Shown: positions 24,678-34,010, numbered from the stretch's first letter. The stretch: 64,000 nucleotides of DNA from Limnohabitans_A sp048020265 (GCF_048020265.1 NZ_CP171843.1:2294001-2358000), one strand, 5' to 3'. Program-made: numbers and translations. Notes: generated from the letters alone by a model not told the origin.

Positions 24678-25880
24678 TCACACCCGCTCGATGATGAGCG
24701 CAATGCCCTGGCCCACGCCAATGCACATGGTGCACAGCGCATAACGACCCGCGGTTTGTTGCAAGCGGTTGATGGCGGTGGTGGCCAAACGGGCACCCGA
24801 CGCACCCAGCGGGTGACCCAAAGCAATAGCGCCGCCCCACGCGTTCACGCGGGCGTCGTCGTCTTTCAGGCCCAGCATGCGCAACACGGCCAAGCCCTGC
24901 GCGGCAAAAGCTTCGTTGAGTTCTATCACGTCCATGTGGTCGATGGTCAAGCCGGTTTGTGCCAGCACTTTCAGCGTGGCAGGTGCAGGGCCAATGCCCA
25001 TGATGCGCGGTGCCACGCCCGCAGTCGCCATGCCCACGATGCGGGCCTTCGGAGTCAAGCCGTTTTTGGCGGCCGTGGCTTCGTCGGCCAATAGCAAGGC
25101 GCAAGCACCGTCGTTCACACCCGAGGCGTTGCCTGCGGTCACGGTGCCGTCCGGGCGCACCACGCCTTTGAGCTTGGCCAACGCTTCCAGGCTGGTTTCA
25201 CGCGGGTGCTCGTCGGTGTCGACAATGATCGCATCGCCCTTTTTCTGGGGGATGCTCACGCCCACAATTTCGCGGGCCAGGTGCCCGGCCTTGATGGCAG
25301 CGACCGCACGCAGCTGGCTGTTGTAGGCCATCAGGTCTTGCGCTTCGCGTTCGATCTTGAAGTCGGTGGCCACGTTTTCGGCGGTCTCGGGCATGGAGTC
25401 AACGCCGTATTGGGCTTTCATCAGTTTGTTGACAAAGCGCCAACCGATGGTGGTGTCGTACACGGCGTTGGCGCGGCTGAAGGCGCTTTCGGCTTTGGGC
25501 ATCACAAACGGGGCGCGGCTCATGCTTTCCACACCACCGGCAATCATCAAGCTGGCTTCGCCCGCCTTGATGGCGCGGGCGGCGGTGCCAATGGCGTCCA
25601 GACCCGAGCCGCACAGGCGATTGATGGTGGCGCCGGGCACATCAATGGGCAGACCGGCCAGCAAGCTGCTCATGTGGGCCACGTTGCGGTTGTCTTCACC
25701 GGCCTGGTTGGCGCAGCCGTACAGCACGTCGGTCACCGCCGCCCAGTCCACGTTGGGGTTGCGGGCTATCAGGGCACGCAGGGGCACCGCACCCAAGTCG
25801 TCGGTGCGCACGCTGCTCAAAGCACCGCCGTAACGGCCAAAGGGGGTACGGATCGCGTCGCAAATGTAGGCTTGGTTCAT
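24678..25880 (-). CDS. pcaF: acetyl-CoA acyltransferase, 3-oxoadipyl-CoA thiolase type
   Basis: A 400-residue thiolase. The Cys nucleophile is in NRLCGSGLDAIGTAA; GGAIALGHPLGASGARL and the CTMCIGVGQG end motif carry the His and second Cys. The sequence is closer to PcaF/PaaJ 3-oxoadipyl-CoA thiolases (beta-ketoadipate pathway) than to the FadA-like paralogue at 18.3-19.5 kb; the LSSVRTDDLGAVPLRALIAR N terminus and length fit. No other pca gene is nearby, so a general degradative thiolase is possible. An inverted repeat ATGCA-TTTTAT-TGCAT (25907-25922) lies just upstream and may be an operator. Confidence 0.8.
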   Translation of the reverse strand: MNQAYICDAIRTPFGRYGGALSSVRTDDLGAVPLRALIARNPNVDWAAVTDVLYGCANQAGEDNRNVAHMSSLLAGLPIDVPGATINRLCGSGLDAIGTAARAIKAGEASLMIAGGVESMSRAPFVMPKAESAFSRANAVYDTTIGWRFVNKLMKAQYGVDSMPETAENVATDFKIEREAQDLMAYNSQLRAVAAIKAGHLAREIVGVSIPQKKGDAIIVDTDEHPRETSLEALAKLKGVVRPDGTVTAGNASGVNDGACALLLADEATAAKNGLTPKARIVGMATAGVAPRIMGIGPAPATLKVLAQTGLTIDHMDVIELNEAFAAQGLAVLRMLGLKDDDARVNAWGGAIALGHPLGASGARLATTAINRLQQTAGRYALCTMCIGVGQGIALIIERV

Positions 25881-25967
25881 GTGTTAGAGCTCCAGATGAA
25901 AATTTTATGCATTTTATTGCATGTTTTGTGCGGTGATTGAAATCATTCTAGGGGTTTAACCCGTCTG

Positions 25968-26155
25968 TAGAGGGCATGGCCCTGTCCGCACTCAGAGGCG
26001 CTTCGCTTTGCCACATCGTGCGAACAGGGCCATGCCCTCTAAAGACTCGGTGCTCGCTGACCCGTGCCATCATGCCTGCGATGGGGCCATGGGGATGGGG
26101 CGATGTGGCAAAGCGAAGCGCCTCTGAGCCCGAGCCCCATGGCCCCATCGCAGGC
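25968..26155. repeat. interleaved inverted repeats: two hairpins with mutually complementary 28-base loops
   Basis: Three perfect inverted-repeat pairs are interleaved in the order A-B-A'-C-B'-C'. A (25968-25985) pairs with A' (26024-26041), 18 bases. C (26074-26094) pairs with C' (26135-26155), 21 bases. B (25991-26018) lies in the loop of the A hairpin and is the exact 28-base complement of B' (26101-26128) in the loop of the C hairpin. The A stem can extend by CGCAC/GTGCG after one mismatch. The block fills the 308-base gap between the thiolase promoter region and the DUF1841 gene and contains no orf. It may be two copies of a small repeat with a conserved core and variable arms, or a structured RNA. 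Confidence 0.85.
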
Positions 26156-26188
26156 TACCCCATGCAGACATGAAGGACAATTGCTGCC

Positions 26189-26626
26189 ATGCTGATCCAA
26201 CCTTCACAAGCCGATGTCCGGCGCTTTTTTTGCGGCGTTTACGCCAAGGCCAAAACCTCAGCTCCCCTCGAACCCATGGAAATGCTGGTGAGCCAATGGA
26301 TTGAGGAACACCCCGAATACCACGCCGAACTGGCCGATGTGGACGCGGCACTGGCCAACATGCACACGGCCGACCCGAACCGGGAAAACCCTTTTTTGCA
26401 CTTGTCAATGCACCTGTCGATCAGCGAGCAATGCAGCATTGACCAACCCCGTGGCATCCGCCAGGCGGTGGAGTTGCTGACCCACAGACTCAACTCCCTG
26501 CACGATGCCCACCACCAGGCCATGGAATGCCTGGGTCGCATGGTGCATGAAAGCCAGCGCTCAGGCCGCATGCCCGATGGCGAGTCCTACATCGCCTGCG
26601 TGCAACGCCACGCCACGCAAGACTGA
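26189..26626 (+). CDS. DUF1841 protein
   Basis: A 145-residue soluble protein of the DUF1841 family. The family features seen are an N-terminal FFCGVYAKAK segment, the WIEEHPEYH motif, PFLHLSMHLSISEQ and the C-terminal MVHESQRSGRMPDGESY. It is mainly helical, with no signal peptide. Function is unknown. It starts right after the interleaved repeat block and is convergent with the lytic transglycosylase gene, with no gap between the stops. Confidence 0.85.
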   Translation: MLIQPSQADVRRFFCGVYAKAKTSAPLEPMEMLVSQWIEEHPEYHAELADVDAALANMHTADPNRENPFLHLSMHLSISEQCSIDQPRGIRQAVELLTHRLNSLHDAHHQAMECLGRMVHESQRSGRMPDGESYIACVQRHATQD

Positions 26627-27292
26627 TCAGTCCACCGCCTGCAACCAGCGCCGCTGGGCCGTCTGCACCGCATCGGGATAGGCCGCTTGCCCTCGGGAGC
26701 CGTTGTAACGTCCCAAACCCATGAACAGATCACCGCCCTCGCGGTCGAGGTAATGCCGCAAGATCACGCAGCCAAATCTCAAGTTGGTTTGCATGTGGAA
26801 CAAGCGGCTCGCATCGCCATCGCCGATCGAGCGGGTCCAAAAAGGCATGACCTGCATGTAACCCCGAGCACCCGCAGGGGAAACCGCGTGCTTGCGAAAA
26901 GCGCTCTCCACCTGGATCAGACCCAGTACCAATGACAGTGACAAACCGGCTCGGCGGGCTTCGTACCACAGCGTTTGCAAAAACTCTTGCCGCTCTGTGG
27001 GGTGGCTTTGGAAACGAGCGAGGAGACGGCCCGTGGCGGCCAGCCAGTCGGCGTAAGCTTGCTGGTCAGCCGTCGTGACCAGCACTGGATCGGGCGGCGC
27101 GGCATGGGCCACGGCAGCGCTCAGGGCCGTGCGCACGGCATGCGACAAACGCTCCTCCACCTGTGCCCCCGCAAGCGCTGGCTGCGCGGTCAAAAGTCCA
27201 AGACCACTGCCCATGACGGCCACCTTCGCCAAGCGCCTCAGAGCTTGACGCCGAGAACACCATTCAAGCGGCAGGGGGATGGCGGACGGCAT
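26627..27292 (-). CDS. lytic transglycosylase, SLT-domain family
   Basis: A 221-residue exported murein lytic enzyme. The N terminus has a twin-arginine-like segment (SRRQALRRLAKVAVMGSG) and a hydrophobic stretch ending with ALAGA, a plausible signal peptide. The SLT catalytic region holds E129 in GLIQVESAF, then SPAGARGYMQVMP and LGRYNGSRGQ. It would cleave glycan strands in the periplasm. It sits 12 bases downstream of proS in the same direction. Confidence 0.87.
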   Translation of the reverse strand: MPSAIPLPLEWCSRRQALRRLAKVAVMGSGLGLLTAQPALAGAQVEERLSHAVRTALSAAVAHAAPPDPVLVTTADQQAYADWLAATGRLLARFQSHPTERQEFLQTLWYEARRAGLSLSLVLGLIQVESAFRKHAVSPAGARGYMQVMPFWTRSIGDGDASRLFHMQTNLRFGCVILRHYLDREGGDLFMGLGRYNGSRGQAAYPDAVQTAQRRWLQAVD

Positions 27293-27304
27293 GGCCCGAA
27301 CGCA

Positions 27305-29050
27305 TCAGACTGTCATGCGAGAGCGGATATGCGCCAAGATGTCCGATACCGCCACCTTGCTGGCTTCGGCATCGCGGCGGTGCTGGTATTCGACCAGGCC
27401 ATCCTTGAGGCCTTTGTCGCCGATGGTGACGCGGTGCGGCACACCGATCAATTCCCAGTCGGCGAACATGGCACCGGGGCGCTCGCCCCGGTCGTCCAGG
27501 ATCACGTCCACACCCTCGGCCAACAAGGCGGCGTAGATGCGCTCGGCTTCAAGCTTGACGGCTTCGCTGCGGTCCATGCCGATGGGGCAAACCACCACGG
27601 TGAAGGGGGCAATGGCGTCGGGCCAGATGATGCCCCGCTCGTCGTGGTTTTGCTCGATGGCGGCGGCGGGCAAGCGTGTGATGCCAATGCCGTAGCAGCC
27701 CATTTCCAAAAATTGCGGTTTGCCGGTTTCGTCCAGGAAGGTGGCGTTCATGGCCTTGGAGTATTTGGTGCCCAAATAGAACACATGGCCCACTTCGATG
27801 CCACGCTCAATGGCCAGCTCGCCTTGGCCGTCGGGCGACTTGTCGCCCGCCACCACGTTGCGGATGTCGGCCACCAGGGCAGGCTCGGGCAGGTCACGGA
27901 CCCAGTTGACGCCGGTGATGTGGAAGTCTGGTTCATTGGCACCGCAAATCCAGTCGGCCATCACGGCCACTTCGCGGTCGGCCACCAAGTGCACGGGCTT
28001 CTTCAGGTTCAGGGGGCCGAGGTAACCCGGCTTGCAACCAAAGTGGTCTTCGATCTCGCTCAAGGTGGCAAAGCGGAAGCCGCCTTCCATGCCGGGCAGC
28101 TTGCCGACTTTGACTTCGTTCATATCGTGGTCGCCGCGCAGCAACAGCAGCCAAACTTGCGATTTGACGATCTCACCCTGCTCATTGAGCGTGTCGGTGG
28201 CCAGCACCAGCGACTTGACGGTGGTGGACAGCGGCACGTTCAGCAAGGCGGCGACGTCTTCGCAGGTGCTCTTGCCTGGCGTGGGGGTTTTGGTCAGGGC
28301 CTGTGTGGCTGCAGCGCGGGGCTGGCTCGGGGCCAGGGCCTCGGCTTTTTCCATGTTGGCGGCGTAGCTGCTGGTGGGGCAATACACGATGGCGTCTTCC
28401 CCCGTGGCGGCAATCACCTGGAACTCTTCGCTCAAATCGCCCCCGATGGCGCCGCTGTCTGCGGCGACGGCGCGGTAGGTCAAACCAAAACGGTCGAAAA
28501 TCTTGCGGTAGGCCCCGGCCATGACCTGGTAGCTGGCCTTGGCGCTGGCCATGTCGCGGTCAAAGCTGTAGGCGTCTTTCATGGTGAATTCGCGCCCGCG
28601 CATCAGGCCAAAACGGGGACGGCGCTCGTCGCGGAATTTGGTCTGGATCTGGTAAAAGTTTTTGGGCAGCTGCTTGTAGCTGCGCACTTCCTGGCGCACC
28701 ACGTCGGTCACCACCTCTTCGCTGGTGGGCTGGATGACGAAATCACGGCCGTGGCGGTCCTTGATGCGCAAAAGCTCTGGGCCCATCTTGTCAAAACGAC
28801 CCGTTTCCTGCCACAGCTCGGCGGGCTGCACCACGGGCATGGTCATCTCGATGGCCCCTGCGCGGTTCATCTCTTCGCGCACGATGGCCTCCACCTTGCG
28901 GATCACGCGCAGGCCCATGGGCATGTAGTTGTAGATGCCTGCACCCAGTTTCTTGATCAGACCCGCCCGGGTCATCAGCTTGTGGCTGACCACCTCGGCA
29001 TCGGCGGGGGCTTCTTTGAGGGTGGAAATGAGGAACTGGGAGGCTTTCAT
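27305..29050 (-). CDS. proS: prolyl-tRNA synthetase
   Basis: A 581-residue class II aminoacyl-tRNA synthetase of the bacterial type. Motif 1 and 2 regions are in the N-terminal 200 residues (PTSEEVVTDVVRQEVRSYK, FRDERRPRFGLMRGREF). The editing insertion domain occupies the middle (about 230-400) and motif 3 is GCYGIGITRL. The anticodon-binding domain is at the C terminus. Length is normal. It is divergent from rppH, with a 100-base gap. Confidence 0.95.
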   Translation of the reverse strand: MKASQFLISTLKEAPADAEVVSHKLMTRAGLIKKLGAGIYNYMPMGLRVIRKVEAIVREEMNRAGAIEMTMPVVQPAELWQETGRFDKMGPELLRIKDRHGRDFVIQPTSEEVVTDVVRQEVRSYKQLPKNFYQIQTKFRDERRPRFGLMRGREFTMKDAYSFDRDMASAKASYQVMAGAYRKIFDRFGLTYRAVAADSGAIGGDLSEEFQVIAATGEDAIVYCPTSSYAANMEKAEALAPSQPRAAATQALTKTPTPGKSTCEDVAALLNVPLSTTVKSLVLATDTLNEQGEIVKSQVWLLLLRGDHDMNEVKVGKLPGMEGGFRFATLSEIEDHFGCKPGYLGPLNLKKPVHLVADREVAVMADWICGANEPDFHITGVNWVRDLPEPALVADIRNVVAGDKSPDGQGELAIERGIEVGHVFYLGTKYSKAMNATFLDETGKPQFLEMGCYGIGITRLPAAAIEQNHDERGIIWPDAIAPFTVVVCPIGMDRSEAVKLEAERIYAALLAEGVDVILDDRGERPGAMFADWELIGVPHRVTIGDKGLKDGLVEYQHRRDAEASKVAVSDILAHIRSRMTV

Positions 29051-29150
29051 CGCAACAGGCTAACTCAGACAAGGGCATCAGGGAAACATCCAACAGCCAG
29101 CGGCGGTGCGCCGTGCATAATGGACACAATTTAAAAATTTGAGGTTGATT

Positions 29151-29768
29151 ATGCTTGACCGTGAAGGCTTTAGGCCGAACGTCGGCATCATTCTGCTCAA
29201 CCAGAAAAACCAGGTTTTCTGGGGCAAGCGCATCCGCACCCACAGCTGGCAGTTTCCGCAGGGTGGCATTGACCGGGGCGAAAGCCCTGAACAGGCCATG
29301 TTCCGCGAACTCCATGAAGAAGTGGGGCTCCACCCGGAGCATGTGCGCATCGTGGCCCGGACCCGTGACTGGTTGCGCTATGAGGTGCCAGACCGCTTCA
29401 TCCGCAGGGATGCACGCGGTTTTTACAAGGGCCAGAAACAAATCTGGTACCTGCTGCAGTTGGTCACCCACGACCACCATCTGAACCTGCGCGCCACTGA
29501 CCACCCCGAGTTCGACGCCTGGCGTTGGAACGATTACTGGGTACCGCTCGATGTGGTGGTGGAGTTCAAGCGCGGTGTATACGAGATGGCGCTGACCGAG
29601 TTGGCGCGCTTTCTGCCGCGCCAGGACCGCCAAAACCGCTATCTGCGCAGTGGCAACCGCTCGCCTCGCGAAGGCAGCGAGCAAGAAGGTCCGCGACCCG
29701 ACATGCAGCACCCCATGCACATGGAGTTACCGCCAGGGGCCAGCTTTGACCCCAATCCGCAAGGCTGA
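29151..29768 (+). CDS. rppH: RNA pyrophosphohydrolase
   Basis: A 205-residue Nudix hydrolase. The Nudix box spans residues 38-60 (GG..ES...A..REL.EE.G). The N terminus MLDREGFRPNVGIILLN is typical of RppH, which removes pyrophosphate from the 5' end of mRNA and starts decay. The ATG at 29151 is preceded by GAGG (29141-29144). A C-terminal extension of about 40 residues, rich in Arg/Glu/Pro, goes beyond the catalytic domain. Confidence 0.92.
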   Translation: MLDREGFRPNVGIILLNQKNQVFWGKRIRTHSWQFPQGGIDRGESPEQAMFRELHEEVGLHPEHVRIVARTRDWLRYEVPDRFIRRDARGFYKGQKQIWYLLQLVTHDHHLNLRATDHPEFDAWRWNDYWVPLDVVVEFKRGVYEMALTELARFLPRQDRQNRYLRSGNRSPREGSEQEGPRPDMQHPMHMELPPGASFDPNPQG

Positions 29769-29804
29769 CACCTCAGGCGGGTGCGCCCGGCAACACCTGC
29801 GGTG

Positions 29805-30941
29805 TCAGCGGCTCAGTATCAAGTTGTCGCGGTGCACCATCTCGGGCTCGGCGGTGTACCCCAGCAAGGCCTCGTACTCGTGCGAAGGCTTTCGGCACAG
29901 CAAACGGGCCTCGGCACTGGCGTAATTGGCCAGGCCCCGGGCGATTTCGGCACCTTGTTCATCCCGGATCGCGATCACATCGCCGCGTGAAAAATCACCC
30001 GCTACGCCCGTCATGCCAATGGGCAACAAGCTTTTGCCTTCGGTCAGCACTTTGTGGGCTGCACCCGCATCCACCGTGACCGAGCCGCGCAGCTGCAGAT
30101 GGTCGGCCATCCACTGTTTGCGGGCCTGCTGCTTGGCCGTTTGCGCCACCAGCAAGGTGCCCATGTTGTCACCCTGCGCCAGGCGCAGCAGGGCATCGGG
30201 CTCGCGCCCCCAGGCGATCACGGTGGACGCGCCCGAACCGGCTGCACGCTTGGCCGCCAGGATTTTGGTGATCATGCCGCCCTTGCCGATGCTCGAACCT
30301 GCACCGCCCGCCATGGTTTCCAGGGCCGGATCACCGGCTCGGGCCTCGTGCACAAAAGTAGCTGCGGGGTCTTTGCGGGGGTCGGCGGTGTACAAGCCTT
30401 TTTGGTCGGTCAGAATGACCAGCAAGTCGGCTTCGATCAGGTTGGCCACCAAAGCGCCCAAGGTGTCGTTGTCACCAAACTTGATCTCGTCGTTGACCAC
30501 CGTGTCGTTCTCGTTGATCACAGGCAGCACGCGGTGCTGCAGAAGTGTCAGCAAAGTGGAGCGGGCATTGAGGTAGCGCTCGCGGTCGGCCAGGTCGGCG
30601 TGCGTGAGCAGCACCTGGGCGCTGCCCATGCCGTTTTCCCGCAGCTTGGTTTCGTACATCTGCGCCAAGCCCATCTGGCCCACCGCAGCAGCCGCTTGCA
30701 GGGCTGGCACTTCGCTCGGGCGGGTGGTCCAGCCCAGGCGCTTCATGCCTTCGGCGATCGCGCCGCTGGAGACCATGACCACTTCCTTGCCCTGGGCGCT
30801 GAGCAGCGCCATCTGGCGGCACCACTCGCCAATCGCCCCCTCATCCAGCCCCCGGCCTTCGTTGGTCACCAGACTGGAGCCAACTTTGACAACGATGCGG
30901 CGCGCATCGCGCAAGAGGGTGGAAACGGCGGCAGAGGTCAT
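29805..30941 (-). CDS. proB: glutamate 5-kinase
   Basis: A 378-residue amino-acid kinase with a C-terminal PUA domain. The kinase part has RIVVKVGSSLVTNEGRG, VSSGAIAEGMKRLG and NDTLGALVANLIEADLLVIL. The PUA domain (about 285-378) includes GAAHKVLTEGKSLLPIG. It makes glutamyl-5-phosphate in proline synthesis. The start is taken at MTSAAVSTLL (30941), 54 bases after the obgE stop. It is the last gene of the rplU-rpmA-obgE-proB block. Confidence 0.93.
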   Translation of the reverse strand: MTSAAVSTLLRDARRIVVKVGSSLVTNEGRGLDEGAIGEWCRQMALLSAQGKEVVMVSSGAIAEGMKRLGWTTRPSEVPALQAAAAVGQMGLAQMYETKLRENGMGSAQVLLTHADLADRERYLNARSTLLTLLQHRVLPVINENDTVVNDEIKFGDNDTLGALVANLIEADLLVILTDQKGLYTADPRKDPAATFVHEARAGDPALETMAGGAGSSIGKGGMITKILAAKRAAGSGASTVIAWGREPDALLRLAQGDNMGTLLVAQTAKQQARKQWMADHLQLRGSVTVDAGAAHKVLTEGKSLLPIGMTGVAGDFSRGDVIAIRDEQGAEIARGLANYASAEARLLCRKPSHEYEALLGYTAEPEMVHRDNLILSR

Positions 30942-30995
30942 GCTTCGGGATATGCTGGGCGTGAGAGGCAAAGAATCTTCGGCGCAGGCCGCGAG

Positions 30996-32120
30996 TCAAT
31001 CGGCGTCAGGGGACAGTGGCTTGAAACGCGGGTCATCGGCATCGGGCTCCAGCGGCTTGTCCTGCTCCTTGAAGCGGGGGTCGATGTCCACCACGCCTTG
31101 TTCGATGATTTGCTGAGCCCGGATGTGCTTGTAAATCTCTTTGATCAGCGGCTCGCAGCCTTCGCGGGTCAGGGCCGAGATCTGGAAAACCGGGCCTTTG
31201 TAGCGCATGCGCTTGATGAAATCTTTCACACGGGCTTCGCGCTCATCAGCAGGCACCATGTCCAGCTTGTTGAGCACTAGCCAGCGCGGCTTGTCGTAGA
31301 GCTTGGCATCGTATTTTTTGAGCTCGGCCACGATGGCCTTGGCTTGTTGCACCGGGTCAACGTTCTCGTCGAACGGGGCAAAGTCGACCACATGCAGCAG
31401 CAAGCGCGTGCGCTGCAAATGGCGCAAAAACAAATGGCCCAGGCCGGCGCCCTCAGAGGCCCCCTCGATCAAGCCCGGCACATCAGCCACCACAAAGCTT
31501 TGCTCCGGACCCACGCGCACCACACCCAGGTTGGGGTGCAAGGTGGTGAAGGGGTAATCGGCAATTTTAGGCCGGGCGTTCGACACGGCCGCAATGAAGG
31601 TGGATTTGCCTGCGTTGGGCATACCCAACAGCCCCACGTCGGCCAGCACCTTCAGCTCCAGCTTGAGTTCTTTCTTTTCACCGAGCCAGCCGGGTGTTTT
31701 TTGGCGCGGGGCGCGGTTGATCGCGCTTTTGAAGCGCATGTTGCCAAAACCACCGTCACCGCCCTTGGCAATCATGATGGTTTCACCGGGCACCAGCAGT
31801 TCATACAGCACTTCGCCGGTTTCGGCGTCGCTGATGATGGTGCCCACGGGCATTTTGAGGATGACGTCGTCACCCGCTGCACCAAACATGTCGGAACCCA
31901 TGCCGTGCTGACCGCGTTTGGCCTCGTGGCGGCGTGAATAACGGTAGTCGACCAGGGTGTTCAGGTTGATGTCGGCATAGGCGTACACATGGCCGCCCCG
32001 ACCGCCATCGCCCCCGTTGGGACCACCGAATTCCTTGTACTTTTCATGACGGAACGAGACGCAGCCGTTCCCGCCGTCACCTGCGGCGATGTCAATATAG
32101 GCTTCGTCAACGAACTTCAT
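30996..32120 (-). CDS. obgE: Obg-family GTPase
   Basis: A 374-residue GTPase. The glycine-rich Obg fold occupies residues 1-158 (GDGGNGCVSFRHEK, GGDGGRGGH). The G domain has GMPNAGKST (P-loop), DVPGLIEGAS (switch II), NKLD and the SALTREG motif. The C-terminal tail is acidic. ObgE takes part in ribosome assembly and stress control. It follows rpmA past a terminator hairpin. Confidence 0.95.
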   Translation of the reverse strand: MKFVDEAYIDIAAGDGGNGCVSFRHEKYKEFGGPNGGDGGRGGHVYAYADINLNTLVDYRYSRRHEAKRGQHGMGSDMFGAAGDDVILKMPVGTIISDAETGEVLYELLVPGETIMIAKGGDGGFGNMRFKSAINRAPRQKTPGWLGEKKELKLELKVLADVGLLGMPNAGKSTFIAAVSNARPKIADYPFTTLHPNLGVVRVGPEQSFVVADVPGLIEGASEGAGLGHLFLRHLQRTRLLLHVVDFAPFDENVDPVQQAKAIVAELKKYDAKLYDKPRWLVLNKLDMVPADEREARVKDFIKRMRYKGPVFQISALTREGCEPLIKEIYKHIRAQQIIEQGVVDIDPRFKEQDKPLEPDADDPRFKPLSPDAD

Positions 32121-32172
32121 GAGATTTCCAGTTTAGCTTGGGGATCGCTGCCAAAAGACCAGCGGTCCAGAA

Positions 32173-32198
32173 TGCGAAAAGCCCCGGCTTGCGGGGCT
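32173..32198 (-). terminator. terminator downstream of rpmA
   Basis: On the minus strand AGCCCCG-CAAGC-CGGGGCT is followed by TTTTC, a rho-independent terminator beginning about 25 bases after the rpmA stop. Read-through or a separate promoter would be needed for obgE and proB. Confidence 0.75.
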
Positions 32199-32223
32199 CC
32201 TCTTTGCCATGGGCGAGACAGGC

Positions 32224-32484
32224 TTAAACAGCCGGTGTCACGTTGACCATGTGCTTGCTGAGCTCACCTTTGGTAGAAAACGACACGTGACCGTCAACCA
32301 GGGCAAACAAAGTGTGGTCTTTGCCAATGCCGACATTGTTGCCAGCATGGAATTTGGTACCACGTTGACGAACGATGATCGAGCCTGCGCTGATCAGTTC
32401 ACCACCGAAAGCCTTGACGCCGAGCATTTTTGGCTTGGAATCACGACCGTTGCGCGTAGAGCCGCCGCCTTTTTTCTGTGCCAT
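32224..32484 (-). CDS. rpmA: 50S ribosomal protein L27
   Basis: An 86-residue L27. The N-terminal MAQKKGGGSTRNGRDSKPK, then IIVRQRGTKFHAG and the GKDHTLFALVDG region are diagnostic. It lies 12 bases after rplU, its usual partner. Confidence 0.97.
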   Translation of the reverse strand: MAQKKGGGSTRNGRDSKPKMLGVKAFGGELISAGSIIVRQRGTKFHAGNNVGIGKDHTLFALVDGHVSFSTKGELSKHMVNVTPAV

Positions 32485-32496
32485 GACCTATTCTCC

Positions 32497-32808
32497 TCAG
32501 GCAGCGATCGCACCGATTTGCAGTTCGGTGAACTGCTGACGGTGACCCTGACGTTTCTGATAGTGCTTGCGACGGCGCATCTTGAAGATGTGCACTTTGT
32601 CGTGCTTGCCATGAGCCACCACAGTGGCTTTGACTGTGGCGCCGGACACCAGGGGCGTGCCGATTTTCAAGTCTGCGCCGTTGCCGACTGCGAGAACTTG
32701 ATCGATCACGATTTCCTGGCCAACGTCCGCAGCAATCTGTTCTACTTTAATTTTTTCGCCAGCGACAACACGATACTGTTTGCCACCGGTTTTTATGACC
32801 GCGTACAT
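32497..32808 (-). CDS. rplU: 50S ribosomal protein L21
   Basis: A 103-residue L21, the standard length when started at MYAVIKTGGKQYRV (32808). The C-terminal FKMRRRKHYQKRQGHRQ is the rRNA-binding signature. The frame is open upstream but the longer version has no family support. Confidence 0.96.
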   Translation of the reverse strand: MYAVIKTGGKQYRVVAGEKIKVEQIAADVGQEIVIDQVLAVGNGADLKIGTPLVSGATVKATVVAHGKHDKVHIFKMRRRKHYQKRQGHRQQFTELQIGAIAA

Positions 32809-32861
32809 AAATGACCTCTTTGAATGGAAGTTTCCAAGGGCTAATCCCCAAGGAACCGGTA

Positions 32862-32891
32862 ATTTTAGCACGATACCGCCTTGCCAGGCAA
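32862..32891 (-). promoter_or_regulatory. promoter of rplU-rpmA
   Basis: On the minus strand TTGCCT (complement of 32886-32891), an 18-base spacer and TAAAAT (complement of 32862-32867) form a sigma-70-like promoter about 55 bases upstream of rplU. Confidence 0.45.
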
Positions 32892-33026
32892 ATGTTCAGG
32901 CAGCCACAGGCCTCGAAGGGGCCGAACCGCGCAGTGCGGTCCCTATAATGCGTGCAGTTACAAAACCTCACCGTTCACCGCCCTCGCCGCCCCGGTCATG
33001 CCGGGACACCCAGCCGGAACCTCCAT

Positions 33027-34010
33027 TTGTCTGCCTCAGAACACAGCACAGCCGCCGTCCTTGAACTGGTGGCCCCCGACATGGCCAAAGTCGATCGGGT
33101 GATCGCTCAACGACTCGACTCCGGCGTGCCTTTGGTGGGTGAGGTGGCGCGCTACATCATTTCGGCTGGCGGCAAACGCTTGCGTCCGGTGCTCTTGCTC
33201 TTGACTTGCGGCGCCTTGGGTTACTCCGGTAGCCAGCGCCACAATCTGGCCGCTGTTGTCGAATTCATCCACACTGCCACCCTGCTGCACGACGACGTGG
33301 TGGACGAATCGACCCTGCGCCGGGGCAGGCCCACGGCCAACGAAAACTTCGGCAACCCAGCCAGTGTGCTGGTGGGCGATTTTTTGTATTCCCGCGCCTT
33401 CCAGATGATGGTGGACGCGGACAGCATGCGGGTGATGCAAACCCTAGCCGACGCCACCAATGTGATCGCCGAAGGCGAAGTACTGCAATTGATGAACATG
33501 CACGACGCCTCGCTCGACGAAGAAGGCTATTTGCGCGTGATCCGGTCCAAAACGGCCAAACTGTTTGAAGCCAGCGCACGCCTTGGGGCCATCCTGGCGG
33601 GCAGCCCCGCCGCCACCGAGGCCGCTTGCGCCCAGTACGGTCAGGCTTTGGGCACGGCATTCCAGGTGATCGACGATGTGCTGGATTACGACGGCAACAC
33701 CGCAGAAATGGGCAAAAACCTGGGTGATGACCTGCGCGAGGGCAAGGCGACCTTGCCTTTGATTTTGGCCATGCAATTGGGTAGCGACAGCCAAAGACAA
33801 ACCGTGCGCGAAGCGATCGAGACGGGCAGCGTGGAGCGCTTGGCCGACATCGTGGCCATCGTGCGCGAAACCGGGGCACTGGAAGCCACGCGCAACGCAG
33901 CGGCCTCCGAGGCACAGCGCGCCATCGATGCGGCCATGCAGCTGCCTGACAATGCCCATCGCCAAGCCATGGTGGTGTTGGCATCACAATTGCTGAACCG
34001 CAGAACCTGA
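33027..34010 (+). CDS. ispB: trans-polyprenyl diphosphate synthase (octaprenyl type)
   Basis: A polyprenyl diphosphate synthase with the two Asp-rich motifs: LLHDDVVDESTLRRG and QVIDDVLDYDGNTAEMGKN. GGKRLRPVLLLLTCG is the conserved IPP-binding start. It makes the side chain of ubiquinone. The start is uncertain: the frame is open to 32952, the family N terminus fits a TTG at 33027 (SASEHSTAAVLELVAPDM), and an ATG at 33081 would give a slightly short protein. It is divergent from rplU, the usual arrangement. Confidence 0.9.
   Translation: MSASEHSTAAVLELVAPDMAKVDRVIAQRLDSGVPLVGEVARYIISAGGKRLRPVLLLLTCGALGYSGSQRHNLAAVVEFIHTATLLHDDVVDESTLRRGRPTANENFGNPASVLVGDFLYSRAFQMMVDADSMRVMQTLADATNVIAEGEVLQLMNMHDASLDEEGYLRVIRSKTAKLFEASARLGAILAGSPAATEAACAQYGQALGTAFQVIDDVLDYDGNTAEMGKNLGDDLREGKATLPLILAMQLGSDSQRQTVREAIETGSVERLADIVAIVRETGALEATRNAAASEAQRAIDAAMQLPDNAHRQAMVVLASQLLNRRT

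Noticed and set aside
26975..29134. 719-residue plus-strand open frame
   Set aside because: It lies opposite proS and the lytic transglycosylase gene, whose proteins are clear. Long antisense frames are common in GC-rich DNA, and this one has His/Gly/Ala-rich composition without family motifs.
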